Below, in pieces: positions 51,134-59,151 of a DNA stretch of 64,000 bases. The DNA comes from Dolichospermum flos-aquae CCAP 1403/13F (GTDB lineage Bacteria; Cyanobacteriota; Cyanobacteriia; Cyanobacteriales; Nostocaceae): the NCBI RefSeq assembly GCF_012516395.1, contig NZ_CP051206.1, forward strand, positions 2,400,501-2,464,500. The letters run 5' to 3'. Numbering within the stretch: the stretch's first letter is position 1; each line of letters begins with the position of its first letter. A program made the position numbers and the translations under genes. The notes below the pieces were generated by a model. The model had not been told where the DNA came from. It was given only the letters and a program-made list of their open reading frames with translations, and did not search any database.

Positions 51134-52348
51134 TTATTCCATGACGGCTAATACAGATTTTGGTAAGAGTTTTTCTTTAAACCAAATTATCCTTGCGGGA
51201 ACGTTATCTAGTTTGACTCCGGCTTTTTCTAGGTTCAATCTTTCGGAAATTGCTAAGATCAAATTATCACAATTTGCCTTTCTTACTTGAGCAAATTTCT
51301 TTTGTAAATATTCTGGTCGCCAATAACCGACAATTTCTAAGATAAACACCCGTCCGTCTGGATGAACTAGCCGAAAATCGGGAATCATCACACTACCAGG
51401 AATGGGAATTAAATCTACTTCTCGTTCTAAGATCCAACCACTTTTTAAGGCATCCCATTTACTCGCAAAGGATTCTTCTAACATACTATCATAGGGTTTA
51501 CCTGGGGGATAATGGGATACTAATCCACATTCTGAATTGAGGGTGAATCGTCCGGTTTTCCATTCGTTTGTATAAGAATCACGGGTTTTTAAGGTTGCTG
51601 ATAAACTCCATTTGGTGACATGAAGTAAAGCCGGAATTAGTTTGGCTATGGCTAAACCGTAGCGGGTGCTGGGAGTAAATAAACTGGTAGGACCATCCAC
51701 ACTAATTGTAAAACCATGATCAGCATCACCTTCAATATAAGCCATTAGTTGAAATAGCTTTAAATAACGAAATAAGAGTTTATATTCTCCGGGAACATTG
51801 CGATGTGCATTTAATACTAATTGACTAGCTTTATAAAAAACTCCTTGGACTTGAGATAAATTATAACGATGTAAAACTTCTTCTGGTTTAGGTGCATCAA
51901 AAGCAGTTAAAATTTTATTTTCTGATAAATCAGCATAAAGTCCATTTTTTATTTGAGCAGGTAAAACTTCTTGGTTGAGTTCTTGACTTAAATCATCAGC
52001 AATTTTATTTAAAATAATATCAGTTGATTCTCGACTAGCAACGGATTTTGCTGCTAATGCAAATACTTTTGCTCTTAACATGGGAGGTTCGAGGGGACTA
52101 ACTACTTCAAATGTACAAAAACCACTTTTCAGAATATAAGCTAAACCCCGTTTCATGCGGTAATCTGTGGTATCTCCTTCAAAGTCTGCTAACTGACGTT
52201 CTAATAATCCTTGAGTTTTTCCGACTGCTTCCTGAAAAAAGCTAATTAATTCAGTTGCTAGATTCAAATGTTTTTGATCAAGTTTCAGTCTTTTTGGGAT
52301 AATTTCTTCGCCGTTTTGGCGGTGTATCAGTAGGTCTGTTGGTAACAT
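51134..52348 (-). CDS. DUF790 family protein (Bax1-like nuclease)
   Basis: 404 residues, MLPTDLLIHRQNGEEIIPKR at the start, as in the family. The C-terminal PD-(D/E)xK-like core contains PDFRLVHPDGRVFILEIVGYW (Asp and Glu of the nuclease). In archaea the homologue Bax1 binds XPB and nicks DNA beside damage bubbles. Here the XPB-like helicase gene is immediately upstream and overlaps it by 71 bases, supporting a joint helicase-nuclease in nucleotide excision-type repair. Confidence 0.88.
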   Translation of the reverse strand: MLPTDLLIHRQNGEEIIPKRLKLDQKHLNLATELISFFQEAVGKTQGLLERQLADFEGDTTDYRMKRGLAYILKSGFCTFEVVSPLEPPMLRAKVFALAAKSVASRESTDIILNKIADDLSQELNQEVLPAQIKNGLYADLSENKILTAFDAPKPEEVLHRYNLSQVQGVFYKASQLVLNAHRNVPGEYKLLFRYLKLFQLMAYIEGDADHGFTISVDGPTSLFTPSTRYGLAIAKLIPALLHVTKWSLSATLKTRDSYTNEWKTGRFTLNSECGLVSHYPPGKPYDSMLEESFASKWDALKSGWILEREVDLIPIPGSVMIPDFRLVHPDGRVFILEIVGYWRPEYLQKKFAQVRKANCDNLILAISERLNLEKAGVKLDNVPARIIWFKEKLLPKSVLAVME

Positions 52349-53834
52349 CTTTCTTTTCGGTTGAATAATTAATTTCTAACTGTTCTGCTGCTTTTAAATC
52401 GCTTTTCTTTTCACTACTATAAACAACTTGTAAATTTGCTCTTTGCGGTTTTTCTTCCTGACTATTATTTTCTCCTCTGCGTCTGGCTGAAGTTCCTTCT
52501 TCGCTGGTATCTTCGGCTATGACTTCATATAAAATTGCCTGTTTATTTTCTATATTACCTTTGCGTAAAATCCTCCCTAAACGTTGAATATATTCCCTCG
52601 TTGAACCTGTTCCTGATAAAATAATGGCAATACTAGCTGCGGGGACATCTACACCTTCATTTAAGACATTAGAAGCAACTAAAGTATTATATTCACCTGA
52701 TTTAAATTTAGTTAGGATTTCATGTCTTTCTTTGACTGGTGTTTGATGAGTAATCGCGGGAATTAATAAGTCTTGAGAAATGCGATAAACTGTGGCATTG
52801 TCAGCGGTAAAAATTAAAATTCTTTCGGGATAATGGGTGGCTAATAAGTCTACAAGTACCCGGATTTTACCATCTGTGCCTAAAGCGATTTCTTTGGCTT
52901 GACGATGTGATAACATTGCCCTACGTCCAGGTTGAGAACGCGCACTCATTTGCACAAACATTTGCCAACCTTGGAGACTTCCTAAAGATATTTTTGATTG
53001 CTTTAAAAAATCATTGCGAGTTTGAATTAACTGATTATATTTTTCTCGTTCTAATTGGGATAATTTAACTTTAATTTGCACAATTTCATGAGCAGCTAAA
53101 GCTTTTCCTGCTAAATCTTCAGCGCATTTGCGATAAACTTCTTTACCAATGAGGATATCTAAATCAGCGTGTTTACCATCTGTGCGTTCTGGGGTTGCGG
53201 ACAGTCCTAACCGATAGGGAGCGATCGCATATTCCGCAATAACTCTGTTAAAATCTGTAGGCAAATGGTGACATTCATCAAAAATTATCAAGGCATATTT
53301 ATTACCCAAACTTTCTGCGTGAATAGCCGCACTATCATAGGTAGCAACTAAAATTGCGGTTCTATCCCGCGAACCACCCCCCAGTAAACCTACTTCCCCG
53401 TCAGGAAAAGCCGCTACTAAGTGAGCATACCACTGGTGCATTAAATCCAAGGTGGGGACGACAATTAATGTCGTGCGCGGTGTGGCTTGCATCGCCATTT
53501 GGGCTAGATAGGTCTTACCCGCTGCTGTCGGTAGCACAACTACCCCCTGTCGTCCTGCGAGTTTCCAAGCCGCTAACGCCTCATTTTGGTGAGGATAGGG
53601 AGTCATTTCTAAACTGGCAACCAACTCTAAGGGATAAAAAGCCTTGGCTTGATCAATAAAATCTGTGGCTTCTGCTTGGAGTGCTTCAACTAAGGAACGG
53701 TATCTAATTGCCGGAATACGGAATTTTTCAATTCTATCATCCCAAATTGCATAATCTATCCAAGTTTTACTGCGTGGTGGTGGGTGTAAAATTAACGTGC
53801 CACGATCAAAAGTTAAAGTCGGGTGACGAGCCAT
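52278..53834 (-). CDS. XPB-like superfamily 2 DNA helicase
   Basis: 518 residues. N-terminal damage-recognition-like region (1-75), then Walker A LPTAAGKT (101-108), DECH box (186-189) in IIFDECHHLP, motif III LSATPERTDGK, and helicase C motifs VLIFTADNA-like (ILIFTADNATVYRIS), LVASNVLNEGVDVP and QRLGRILRKG. The C-terminal ~90 residues are low-complexity, basic and acidic mixed. It is the helicase partner of the DUF790 protein encoded by the overlapping gene. Confidence 0.92.
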   Translation of the reverse strand: MARHPTLTFDRGTLILHPPPRSKTWIDYAIWDDRIEKFRIPAIRYRSLVEALQAEATDFIDQAKAFYPLELVASLEMTPYPHQNEALAAWKLAGRQGVVVLPTAAGKTYLAQMAMQATPRTTLIVVPTLDLMHQWYAHLVAAFPDGEVGLLGGGSRDRTAILVATYDSAAIHAESLGNKYALIIFDECHHLPTDFNRVIAEYAIAPYRLGLSATPERTDGKHADLDILIGKEVYRKCAEDLAGKALAAHEIVQIKVKLSQLEREKYNQLIQTRNDFLKQSKISLGSLQGWQMFVQMSARSQPGRRAMLSHRQAKEIALGTDGKIRVLVDLLATHYPERILIFTADNATVYRISQDLLIPAITHQTPVKERHEILTKFKSGEYNTLVASNVLNEGVDVPAASIAIILSGTGSTREYIQRLGRILRKGNIENKQAILYEVIAEDTSEEGTSARRRGENNSQEEKPQRANLQVVYSSEKKSDLKAAEQLEINYSTEKKDVTNRPTDTPPKRRRNYPKKTET

Positions 53835-53917
53835 TTATTTTCTCTCAATCCAGTTACACTGATGTAACTACTCATAACGCAAAACGGGGATTGAGAGACT
53901 GCACAGAATAATAATCA

Positions 53918-53998
53918 TCCATATTTATCTGCGTTTATCTGCGTTTATCTGCGGTCAATTATTCTTGATATTGTATTCTATGCAGCTTCATATTAATT
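53918..53998 (+). repeat. Dispersed ~80-base repeat, copy 1
   Basis: Contains TTTATCTGCG in tandem, then CAATTATTCT and TCTATGCAG, and ends TTAATTT. A second copy with about 85 percent identity lies at 63542-63623, and a partly related inverted copy at about 51060-51125. Confidence 0.75.
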
Positions 53999-54013
53999 TG
54001 GTTTTAGATGTTC

Positions 54014-55078
54014 TTAATGCCAGGCGCGATCATACTGCTTGGGGACTGATACAAGTTGGCGTAGTTGCTTTGCAGCCCGCCTTGCCCAGTAAGGATCACG
54101 TAACATTTCTCGACCGATTAACACCATGTCTGCTTGTCCAGTGCGAAGGATCTGATCGGCTTGTGCCGGTTCTGTAATCATGCCCACTGCTCCGGTAGCG
54201 ATTTTAGCTTCGCGGCGAAGGCGATCGCTAAAGGCAGTTTGATAACCAGCACCAACGACAAATTTCTCTCCAGGGACAATTCCCCCTGATGAGCAATCTA
54301 TTAAATCAACGCCCAGGGATTTTAAAATATGACAGAGGGCAATACTTTGCTCAATATCCCAACCATCACTAATCCAATCAATGGCAGAAATCCGCACCCA
54401 CAGCGGCATCTGATCTGGTAGAATGTTTCGCACGGCTTGAACTACTTCACATAAAAACCGAATCCGATTTTCAAAACTGCCACCGTATTCATCTGTCCGC
54501 TGATTGCTCAGTGGAGACATAAATTCATGCAACAAGTAACCATGAGCCGCGTGAATTTCAATTAAGTTAAATCCGGCTGCTAGGGAACGTTGAGCCGCAT
54601 TTACAAATGATGCAATCAGTTCTTTAATATCTTCAATACTCAATGCTTTGGGAGCAGGACTTTCTAACCTAAAGGGAATAGCACTGGGAGCGATTGGAGT
54701 CCATCCTCCTTCAGATTCAGAAAGCTCTCCACCTCCATCCCAAGGTGGTGTGGTACTAGCTTTTCGACCAGCATGAGCAAGCTGAATCCCCGCTACAGCC
54801 CCATGATGATGTAGTGACTCGACAATTTTTGCCAGCATTTCAATGTGGGCATCTTGCCAAATTCCCAAATCTTGCGGTGTAATTCGTCCTTGTGGCTCAA
54901 TTGCCGCTGCTTCCGTCATAATCAGCCCTGCACCTCCCACAGCACGACTGACAAGGTGAACGAGATGCCAGTCATTTGCAAAGCCATTTTCGCTGGAATA
55001 CTGGCACATGGGTGACACTGCAATGCGATTGGGAAAGTTAACACTGCGTTGATTTAATGGCTCAAATAAATGCGGCAT
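54014..55078 (-). CDS. Old yellow enzyme-family NADH:flavin oxidoreductase (NamA/YqjM-like)
   Basis: 354 residues from ATG 55078 (MPHLFEPLNQRSVNFPNRIA). FMN-binding TIM barrel: VSPMCQYSSENGFANDWHLV with the YqjM-type Cys, IQLAHAGRKAS, EIHAAHGYLLHEFMSPLSNQ (His-x-x-His substrate pair) and GGSFENRIRFL. It reduces activated C=C bonds with NAD(P)H. It is transcribed divergently from the cyclase remnant. Confidence 0.93.
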   Translation of the reverse strand: MPHLFEPLNQRSVNFPNRIAVSPMCQYSSENGFANDWHLVHLVSRAVGGAGLIMTEAAAIEPQGRITPQDLGIWQDAHIEMLAKIVESLHHHGAVAGIQLAHAGRKASTTPPWDGGGELSESEGGWTPIAPSAIPFRLESPAPKALSIEDIKELIASFVNAAQRSLAAGFNLIEIHAAHGYLLHEFMSPLSNQRTDEYGGSFENRIRFLCEVVQAVRNILPDQMPLWVRISAIDWISDGWDIEQSIALCHILKSLGVDLIDCSSGGIVPGEKFVVGAGYQTAFSDRLRREAKIATGAVGMITEPAQADQILRTGQADMVLIGREMLRDPYWARRAAKQLRQLVSVPKQYDRAWH

Positions 55079-55117
55079 AATTGAATGTCCTGCGGATACC
55101 TGTAAAAGATTATTATA

Positions 55118-55321
55118 GAGAAATTTGCCTATGATTTGTGGGGTGATACGGTGAATACAGCTAGTAGAATGGAATCCCACGGTATTCCAGATAATATCCA
55201 GATTTGTGAAGCTACATATGAGTTGTTGAAAGATAAATATTTGCTGGAAAAACGGGGTTTAATTAAAATTAAATGTAAAGGGGAAATGATGACTTATTTA
55301 TTACATGGAAGGAAGATATAA
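55118..55321 (+). pseudogene. C-terminal remnant of a class III adenylate/guanylate cyclase
   Basis: Reads EKFAYDLWGDTVNTASRMES then HGIPDNIQICEATYELL and KGEMMTYLLHGRK, the last part of the cyclase catalytic domain (GDTVNTASRMES is diagnostic). The catalytic metal-binding half is missing, with a stop in frame at 55103, so it cannot be active. Confidence 0.85.
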
Positions 55322-55443
55322 GACAGCAGAAGTCAGGAGTAAAAGTTTTTGTGCCTCTAATACTGACAATAGAAGTATTTTTACAGTATATTTGTTATTG
55401 AGGATGTTACTAACAACGTTACTACAGGTGAAAGGTTGATTCG

Positions 55444-56367
55444 ATGGTGAATTTAGACTCCAGCACTATTAATGAATTAGTGGAAATACTCAGACCGTTT
55501 TTAGAATCTGAGAGAGAACGTCAATCTTTCTTAATAGCTGCGTTAGGTACTGGCACACCTGTTTTGCAATATATTGATTGGGGTGGTTCTGTGGCGACTT
55601 TTGCACCGCAGATGCTACGTAAATTAGCAGATTATGGTGGAAAACAATTACTTTGTCAGATTTTGGAATATGCGCGATCGCAAGTAGGAATAGATAAACA
55701 GCAACGTATAGACAAAATACTGGCTTCAATTTCATCAAATAAACATCAAGATGAGTTTCAGGACTTGGCAAAATTAGAAAATCTTCAAAGTAGTTCGCGT
55801 CAAACAAAAACTATTTTATTCCTAGCATCTAGCCCTACGGATGAAGATAAATTAGACCTGGATAAAGAAGTACGAGAAATTAAAGAAGGTTTGCGAAGGG
55901 CGCAAAAGCGAGAACTGTTTACTTTCCAGCAATGTGAGGCAGTTCGTCCTGATGATTTACGTCGTGCCTTGTTAGATTTTACCCCACAGATTGTTCATTT
56001 TTCTGGACATGGTTCGGGTAAACATGGAATAGTTTTAGAAAATGATTTAGGAGAAGCACAACTTGTTTCAACTGAGGCTTTAGCCAATTTATTCAAACGA
56101 TTTGCCAAGCGAGGACTTGAGTGTGTTGTTCTCAATGCTTGCTATTCGGAAATTCAAGCAGATGAGATAGTTAAACATATTGATTATGTAGTGGGGATGA
56201 ATAATCCCATTGGAGACGATGCAGCTATTAAGTTTGCTGTTGGTTTTTATGATGAACTAGGGGCTGGTTATTCTTATGAAGATGCTTATGATGGTGGCTG
56301 TGATGCGATCGCACTCCAAGGAATCCCAGAAGAACATACCCCAATATTAAAAAAAAAGTCCAATTAA
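55444..56367 (+). CDS. CHAT-domain (caspase-like) protein, N-terminal part of a CHAT-NACHT unit
   Basis: 307 residues. An N-terminal helical region (1-115) of unknown type is followed by a CHAT protease domain: TILFLASSPTDEDKLDLDKE, catalytic His189 in VHFSGHGSGKHG and Cys233 in CVVLNACYS, plus VVGMNNPIGDDAAIKFAVGF. The frame ends KKKSN-stop just after a run of nine A. One extra A, or a -1 slip there, would continue into the NACHT frame without a stop to make a 1,011-residue fusion. CHAT proteases act as death effectors in bacterial defence systems. Confidence 0.9.
   Translation: MVNLDSSTINELVEILRPFLESERERQSFLIAALGTGTPVLQYIDWGGSVATFAPQMLRKLADYGGKQLLCQILEYARSQVGIDKQQRIDKILASISSNKHQDEFQDLAKLENLQSSSRQTKTILFLASSPTDEDKLDLDKEVREIKEGLRRAQKRELFTFQQCEAVRPDDLRRALLDFTPQIVHFSGHGSGKHGIVLENDLGEAQLVSTEALANLFKRFAKRGLECVVLNACYSEIQADEIVKHIDYVVGMNNPIGDDAAIKFAVGFYDELGAGYSYEDAYDGGCDAIALQGIPEEHTPILKKKSN
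56349..56357 (+). other. A9 slippery tract at the CHAT-NACHT junction
   Basis: Nine consecutive A in codons TTA-AAA-AAA-AAG. The downstream NACHT frame is open from this tract (TTA-AAA-AAA-AAA-GTC-CAA with one more A), encoding KKKVQLTVANPVDELVQKV. It is a candidate for ribosomal -1 frameshifting, transcriptional slippage, or phase variation. Confidence 0.6.
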
Positions 56368-56390
56368 CGGTAGCAAATCCCGTTGATGAA

Positions 56391-58478
56391 TTGGTGCAGA
56401 AAGTGCGATCACATTTTCATAACGATATCCAAAGATTACACGGTACAATGCCACTTTTGGGGGTTAGCCATTCGGTAGATTTGGGTGATTTGTTTGTGGA
56501 TGTTAATATCCTAGAGGCAATAAATAGCGATCGCAGATTGGAACAAGATGATCTGTGGCAAGATTTTATAGATGGTGTTAACAACTATTCTAGTTATCGT
56601 AGTTTCGATAGGATTGGTTTAGGAAATCAGCAACAGCGAGTATCTGGGTTAGAAGTGCTTGATAAAAATACCAATTTAATGCTGTTGGGAAAACCAGGTT
56701 CAGGAAAAACAACTTATCTACAGCGTATTGTCACCGAATGCAATCAGGGGAATTTGCAACCGCATCGAGTTCCAGTATTAATTAAAATGCGGGAATTTGT
56801 GGATGATGGTTGTGACTTTGAATATAATTTAAAACCTTATTTAACTCAACAATGGCGACTTGATAAAACTGAAACAGAATTAATTTTAAATCATGGTAAA
56901 GCCTTAATTTTATTAGATGGTTTAGATGAAGTTTCGGGAACAGATGGACGGGAGATATCAAAAAAAATTCAACAATTTGCTCGTAATTACCCGCAAAATC
57001 AATTAATAGTAACTTGTCGCACAAACAGAATAGAGGATCATTTCAACTGGAAATCACTTCGTTTTGATTTTATAGAAGTTGCAGATTTTAATGAACAACA
57101 AGTAAACGCATTTGTAGAACACTATTTTAATGCTGTTAATCCTAGTAAACAAGAAGGACAGAAAAAGGCAAAAGAATTTTTAGAAAATTTCTATTTAGAA
57201 GAAAATCAAAATATTCGAGAATTAGCGATTACACCAATTTTATTAAGTTTAACTTGTGCAGTATTTCATGAACGAGGTAAGTTTTATTCAAAACGTTCAA
57301 CATTATATGAAGAAGGATTAGAGTTACTGTTGAAAAAATGGGACGATTCAAAAGGAATTGAGCGCGATGAAATATATAAAGTTTTGTTGCCTGAACAGAA
57401 ACAAGAACTTTTGAGTTATTTGGCAGTGAAGAAGTTTGAACAGCCTCAGTATGTGCTGTTTGAGCAGGAGGAAATAGAGGGATATATTGCCGACTTTTTA
57501 CATATTACACGGCGAGATAGTGGCGTGGTTTTAAAGGCAATTGAAACGCAGCATGGGTTATTGATTAAACGAGCGCAGAAGGTTTGGTCATTTTCTCATT
57601 TAACTTTTCAGGAATACTTCGTAGCGAAGTGGTTTTGTGATCAGGCTGATTTCTATCAATTATTTAAGCACATTACTCAGCCACAATGGCGAGAAATCTT
57701 TTTACTTTTGGCGGAGATGTATATAAATACACAGAAATTTATGTCATTGATGAAACAAAAAATTGATACAATACTTGTTGATGATGAAAAATTACAAAAT
57801 ATTCTTGACTGGGCAAATCGGAAATCTGCCTTAGTAGATAATTGTCGCAAATTAGTCGCAATTAGAGCTTTTTATCTATCAATGGAAGTACAAAAATCAT
57901 TTGATAACAGTCTATCACGTACTATCGAACCTTCATTTAATCCTGGTATATCTCATGTCTTAGAAGTAGATCATCTATTATACCGTTGTGTGTTTCATGC
58001 TCATAATCCAGATTTTAGCCGATCTCTATATGAGAGAAACTCATCAAGCTATTCTTCTAATTCTTTTATATACTCAACCTCTATAATTATTCAATCTTTA
58101 GATTTTGAATTGTTTCTTGACAAAGTTATTGAACTCTCGTTGAGAATGCAGCCACAACTAAGAGAAGCATTAATAAAACTCAAGGATAAATTACCAAAAG
58201 ATGAGGAAAGAATAAATTATCAACAGTTCTGGAATAATAACAAAAAATCTTGGATAGAAGACTTAGTAATAAATATGAGTAATTATCGTCAAATTAGTCT
58301 GATTTGGCAGTTAAATAATGAGCAAAAAGAATTATTTCAACAATATTATGATGCAAACAAGTTATTAATAGATTGTCTCACTAAAGCTATTACAGTGAGT
58401 GATAATCTTAAACAGGAAATTGAGGAAACATTATTACTACCCATCACCGAAATTGAAAACCGCAAACGTGCAATATAA
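56391..58478 (+). CDS. NACHT-domain NTPase, C-terminal part of a CHAT-NACHT unit
   Basis: 695 residues from a TTG with no ribosome-binding site; the frame is open back to 56358. A conserved lead-in (LGDLFVDVNILEAINS) precedes NACHT: Walker A LLGKPGSGKTT (98-108), Walker B ALILLDGLDEV (171-181), sensor VTCRTNRIEDHF, then winged-helix and helical parts (ITPILLSLTCAVFHERGKFY, WSFSHLTFQEYFVAKWF). The last ~250 residues form a helical, repeat-free putative sensor region. This is an NLR-like STAND ATPase; with CHAT it fits an NLR-type antiphage module. Confidence 0.9.
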   Translation: MVQKVRSHFHNDIQRLHGTMPLLGVSHSVDLGDLFVDVNILEAINSDRRLEQDDLWQDFIDGVNNYSSYRSFDRIGLGNQQQRVSGLEVLDKNTNLMLLGKPGSGKTTYLQRIVTECNQGNLQPHRVPVLIKMREFVDDGCDFEYNLKPYLTQQWRLDKTETELILNHGKALILLDGLDEVSGTDGREISKKIQQFARNYPQNQLIVTCRTNRIEDHFNWKSLRFDFIEVADFNEQQVNAFVEHYFNAVNPSKQEGQKKAKEFLENFYLEENQNIRELAITPILLSLTCAVFHERGKFYSKRSTLYEEGLELLLKKWDDSKGIERDEIYKVLLPEQKQELLSYLAVKKFEQPQYVLFEQEEIEGYIADFLHITRRDSGVVLKAIETQHGLLIKRAQKVWSFSHLTFQEYFVAKWFCDQADFYQLFKHITQPQWREIFLLLAEMYINTQKFMSLMKQKIDTILVDDEKLQNILDWANRKSALVDNCRKLVAIRAFYLSMEVQKSFDNSLSRTIEPSFNPGISHVLEVDHLLYRCVFHAHNPDFSRSLYERNSSSYSSNSFIYSTSIIIQSLDFELFLDKVIELSLRMQPQLREALIKLKDKLPKDEERINYQQFWNNNKKSWIEDLVINMSNYRQISLIWQLNNEQKELFQQYYDANKLLIDCLTKAITVSDNLKQEIEETLLLPITEIENRKRAI

Positions 58479-58485
58479 ACACTAG

Positions 58486-58830
58486 TCAACGAATTTGAGC
58501 TAATTGAATCAATGCTTCTGCACGTTCCGCATCTTGTTTTTCAATCAGTTCAACATAAATTAATAACTCTTGATGCTCTGTTTCTGTAATTTCTTCAGTT
58601 TCATTTTGCTGACGCAAATAATTCAATCTATCTTGTTGTTCAGCAGATAAACGCCGTTGAATAATTTGAATTAAATCAGTTTCTCTAGTTTCAGATATCT
58701 TTGTTTCTGATACCTGTAAAGCTTGATGAGAAAGAGATTCTAAAAATTCAACAGCCTTTATTAAAGATTCTCCCGGTAATTGTTCCAGGAGTGCAATTGC
58801 CCTTTGACGAATTTCTGTAGGTGCAGTCAT
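58486..58830 (-). CDS. Small uncharacterised helical protein
   Basis: 114 residues from ATG 58830, MTAPTEIRQRAIALLEQLPG then ESLIKAVEFLESLSHQALQV. The N-terminal ~35 residues match the short helix pair seen in cyanobacterial VapB/DUF2281-like antitoxins; the C-terminal part is Gln/Glu-rich coiled coil. No toxin lies next to it. It is convergent with the NACHT gene (seven bases between stops). Confidence 0.6.
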   Translation of the reverse strand: MTAPTEIRQRAIALLEQLPGESLIKAVEFLESLSHQALQVSETKISETRETDLIQIIQRRLSAEQQDRLNYLRQQNETEEITETEHQELLIYVELIEKQDAERAEALIQLAQIR

Positions 58831-58921
58831 ACTCAATCTGACCTCATTTATATATAGCTTAGATTATAAATCTTGCTCTAAACTAAAATTTATTACCTAA
58901 TTTCAATAGAATACAACAACC

Positions 58922-59035
58922 ATGACCGTACAAATATCACAAATAGACTGCCAACGCCTTACCTATATAATCCAAAATTTACCAGATTTTGTCAATGTGC
59001 GCGATCGCTGTTGTAATTTAGATGCCAAATTGTGA
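58922..59035 (+). pseudogene. Short ORF resembling an effector-associated-domain start
   Basis: ATG at 58922 reads MTVQISQIDCQRLTYIIQNL then PDFVNVRDRCCNLDAKL-stop (37 residues). The pattern LxxIIQNLPDFxNxRDR resembles the first helices of small effector-associated adaptor domains found beside CHAT and NACHT proteins. It contains a HIP1 octamer at 59001. It is probably a remnant. The rest of 58831-59151 shows no feature. Confidence 0.35.
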
Positions 59036-59151
59036 TTATTTTAGATTCTATCGCTCAGTCTTCAAACGATAATTTAATCACAGTCAATCCTCAATCTCCC
59101 AACCTGCAACAGCTACAATGAGAATTGTTGTGATGTTCTCTATTAGCTAAA

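Noticed and set aside
55136-55321. A separate small gene (MWGDTVNTASRMES...)
   Set aside because: It is the C-terminal end of a nucleotide cyclase with the catalytic half missing, so it is listed as a pseudogene.
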